From contig JAGWXJ010000042.1 in NCBI GenBank assembly GCA_018969935.1, positions 1 through 13,889 on the forward strand: DNA of 13,889 nt. The letters run 5' to 3'. Shown here in pieces: positions 12,663 through 13,889 of this stretch; position 1 is the stretch's first letter, and each line of letters opens with the position of its first letter. The notes under the pieces were generated by a model, which made no database searches, had not been told where the DNA came from, and saw only the letters and a program-made list of their open reading frames with translations. A program made the translations under genes and the position numbers. This DNA is from Alphaproteobacteria bacterium. GTDB lineage: Bacteria > Pseudomonadota > Alphaproteobacteria > Micavibrionales > UBA1664.

Positions 12663-13889
12663 ATGGAACAGTTTGACGTCATCGTTGTCGGGGGTGGGCA
12701 TGCAGGCACGGAAGCCGCTGCGGCCTCCGCACGCATGGGTGCCAAAACCGCGCTGGTCACACACAAGCTTTCGACTATCGGTGTTATGTCGTGCAATCCT
12801 GCTATCGGTGGTTTGGGCAAGGGCCATTTGGTCCGTGAAATTGATGCGCTGGACGGCATTATGGGGCGCGCGGCTGATGCCTCAGGCATCCAGTTCAGGA
12901 TGCTGAATGCCAGCAAGGGCCCTGCCGTTAGAGGCCCACGAACACAGGCCGACCGCAAATTGTATCGCGAGGCCGTTCAGGCAATTTTGAAGGATTATCA
13001 GAACCTTACGCTTATTGAGGGTGAGGCTGATGATGTCATATTAGATTCTGGCCAGACCATAGCTGGTCTGAAGCTTTCGGATGGGCGTAGCTTTGGTTGT
13101 AAGGCTGTCGTCATCACGACGGGCACCTTCCTTCGCGGTATCATCCACCGCGGCGAGGAGCAGTCGCCTGCTGGCCGTGTTGGCGAGGCGCCGAGTGTCG
13201 GGCTTGCTGTAACGTTGGAGCGTTTGGGCCTCCCCCTCGCCCGCCTAAAGACCGGCACCCCTGCCCGTATTGATGGCCGCACCATTGATTGGTCGGGCGT
13301 CGAGATGCAGCATGCGGATGCGGAGCCCACCCCCTTCTCCTTCCTTACCGATAAAATCACGGTGCCGCAGATTGCTTGCGGCATGGTTTATACGACCAAG
13401 GAAACGCATGAGGTTATCCGTGCGAACCTACACCGCGCACCTATGTATTCAGGCCAGATCCAGAGCCGTGGGCCGCGTTATTGCCCGTCGATTGAAGATA
13501 AAATCGTCCGTTTTGCGGATAAGGAACGGCACCAGATTTTCCTTGAGCCTGAAGGCCTTGATGACCCTACGGTTTACCCGAATGGTATCTCGACCTCCCT
13601 GCCTGTTGACGTGCAGCAGGCTATCCTGAAAAGCATACCGGCCCTTGAAAATGCGCAGGTATTTCAATGGGGTTATGCCGTTGAGTACGATTACTGTGAT
13701 CCGAGGGATTTGAAGGCCTCACTGGAATCCAAGCGTGTGCCTGGGCTGTTTTTGGCGGGGCAAATTAACGGTACGACCGGTTATGAAGAAGCTGCGGCGC
13801 AGGGGCTTATGGCTGGTATTAACGCAGCACTGCTTGCCGGGTATTTGTCGGATTCTGTTTCACGTGAAACTTTAACACCGTTTGTACTG
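12663..13889 (+). CDS. mnmG: tRNA U34 modification FAD enzyme MnmG (GidA), N-terminal 409 residues
   Basis: MnmG is the FAD partner of MnmE in tRNA wobble uridine modification. The frame runs from the ATG at 12663 to the edge without a stop; full proteins are about 620-630 aa. Visible hallmarks are the dinucleotide fold VIVVGGGHAG (6-15), SCNPAIGGLGKGH (about 40-52), TGTFLRG (about 154-160), the signature GPRYCPSIEDK (about 270-280), and the second signature GQINGTTGYEEAAAQGL (about 362-378) near the flavin site. The start has no Shine-Dalgarno. A parS is coded near the end of the visible part as SVSRET (398-403). In alphaproteobacteria mnmG is usually followed by rsmG, parA and parB, which would lie just outside the window. 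Confidence 0.97.
   Translation, partial: MEQFDVIVVGGGHAGTEAAAASARMGAKTALVTHKLSTIGVMSCNPAIGGLGKGHLVREIDALDGIMGRAADASGIQFRMLNASKGPAVRGPRTQADRKLYREAVQAILKDYQNLTLIEGEADDVILDSGQTIAGLKLSDGRSFGCKAVVITTGTFLRGIIHRGEEQSPAGRVGEAPSVGLAVTLERLGLPLARLKTGTPARIDGRTIDWSGVEMQHADAEPTPFSFLTDKITVPQIACGMVYTTKETHEVIRANLHRAPMYSGQIQSRGPRYCPSIEDKIVRFADKERHQIFLEPEGLDDPTVYPNGISTSLPVDVQQAILKSIPALENAQVFQWGYAVEYDYCDPRDLKASLESKRVPGLFLAGQINGTTGYEEAAAQGLMAGINAALLAGYLSDSVSRETLTPFVL
13856..13871 (+). other. parS: parS centromere site inside mnmG
   Basis: TGTTTCACGTGAAACT matches 15 of 16 bases of the ParB-binding consensus TGTTTCACGTGAAACA, including the whole 14-base inner palindrome GTTTCACGTGAAAC. It lies within the mnmG frame, about 12.4 kb from the putative oriC, where ParB loading sites are expected. 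It was recognised by sequence alone. Confidence 0.85.

Noticed and set aside
1..13889. tRNA or rRNA genes, insertion sequences, phage genes
   Set aside because: None recognised by eye; the window is almost fully occupied by protein genes and the origin region.

Overview
The window looks like an alphaproteobacterial chromosome segment running from the replication origin towards the parS/parAB side. The order hemE-hemH-hemJ-rho followed by mnmE and mnmG is the block that flanks the chromosomal origin in Caulobacter and Rickettsia. The base composition looks moderately GC-rich, and start regions range from strong Shine-Dalgarno sequences to none. The genus cannot be told from the sequence, but an orphan chemoreceptor suggests a motile or formerly motile, free-living cell.

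Layout. (1) 1-1120: two minus-strand genes of unknown function, the first cut by the window edge. (2) 1121-1482: a 362-base non-coding gap that is the best candidate for oriC. It holds DnaA-box-like sites, an element of about 18% G+C, an inverted repeat beside hemE, and a dense array of GANTC sites (the CcrM methylation target): 11 in 148 bases and 12 in 183. (3) 1483-4086: hemE, hemH, hemJ in a tight operon covering late protoporphyrin and haem synthesis. (4) 4115-5612: rho with a good sigma70-type promoter, a structured leader of about 150 nt ending in a C-rich, G-poor tract, and an intrinsic terminator. (5) 5724-7748: a chemoreceptor with no recognisable HAMP domain. (6) 7749-9706, minus strand: a TrpR-like YerC/YecD regulator followed by a membrane protein with eight regularly spaced CxxC motifs. 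(7) 9794-12608: a DUF6489-type small protein, mnmE, and an SGNH-hydrolase-like protein that lacks its expected catalytic residues, all translationally close. (8) 12663 to the end: mnmG, truncated by the edge, with a perfect DnaA box just upstream and a near-perfect parS inside the reading frame.

How it fits together. Genes left of the putative oriC run leftwards, and most genes to its right run rightwards, as expected around a bidirectional origin. Replication control (DnaA boxes, GANTC array), segregation (parS) and transcription termination (rho) sit within 14 kb, with haem synthesis and tRNA U34 modification (MnmE/MnmG) alongside. The strongest leads are the GANTC array at the origin, the eight-CxxC zinc ladder protein paired with a TrpR-like regulator, the parS inside mnmG, and the rho leader.
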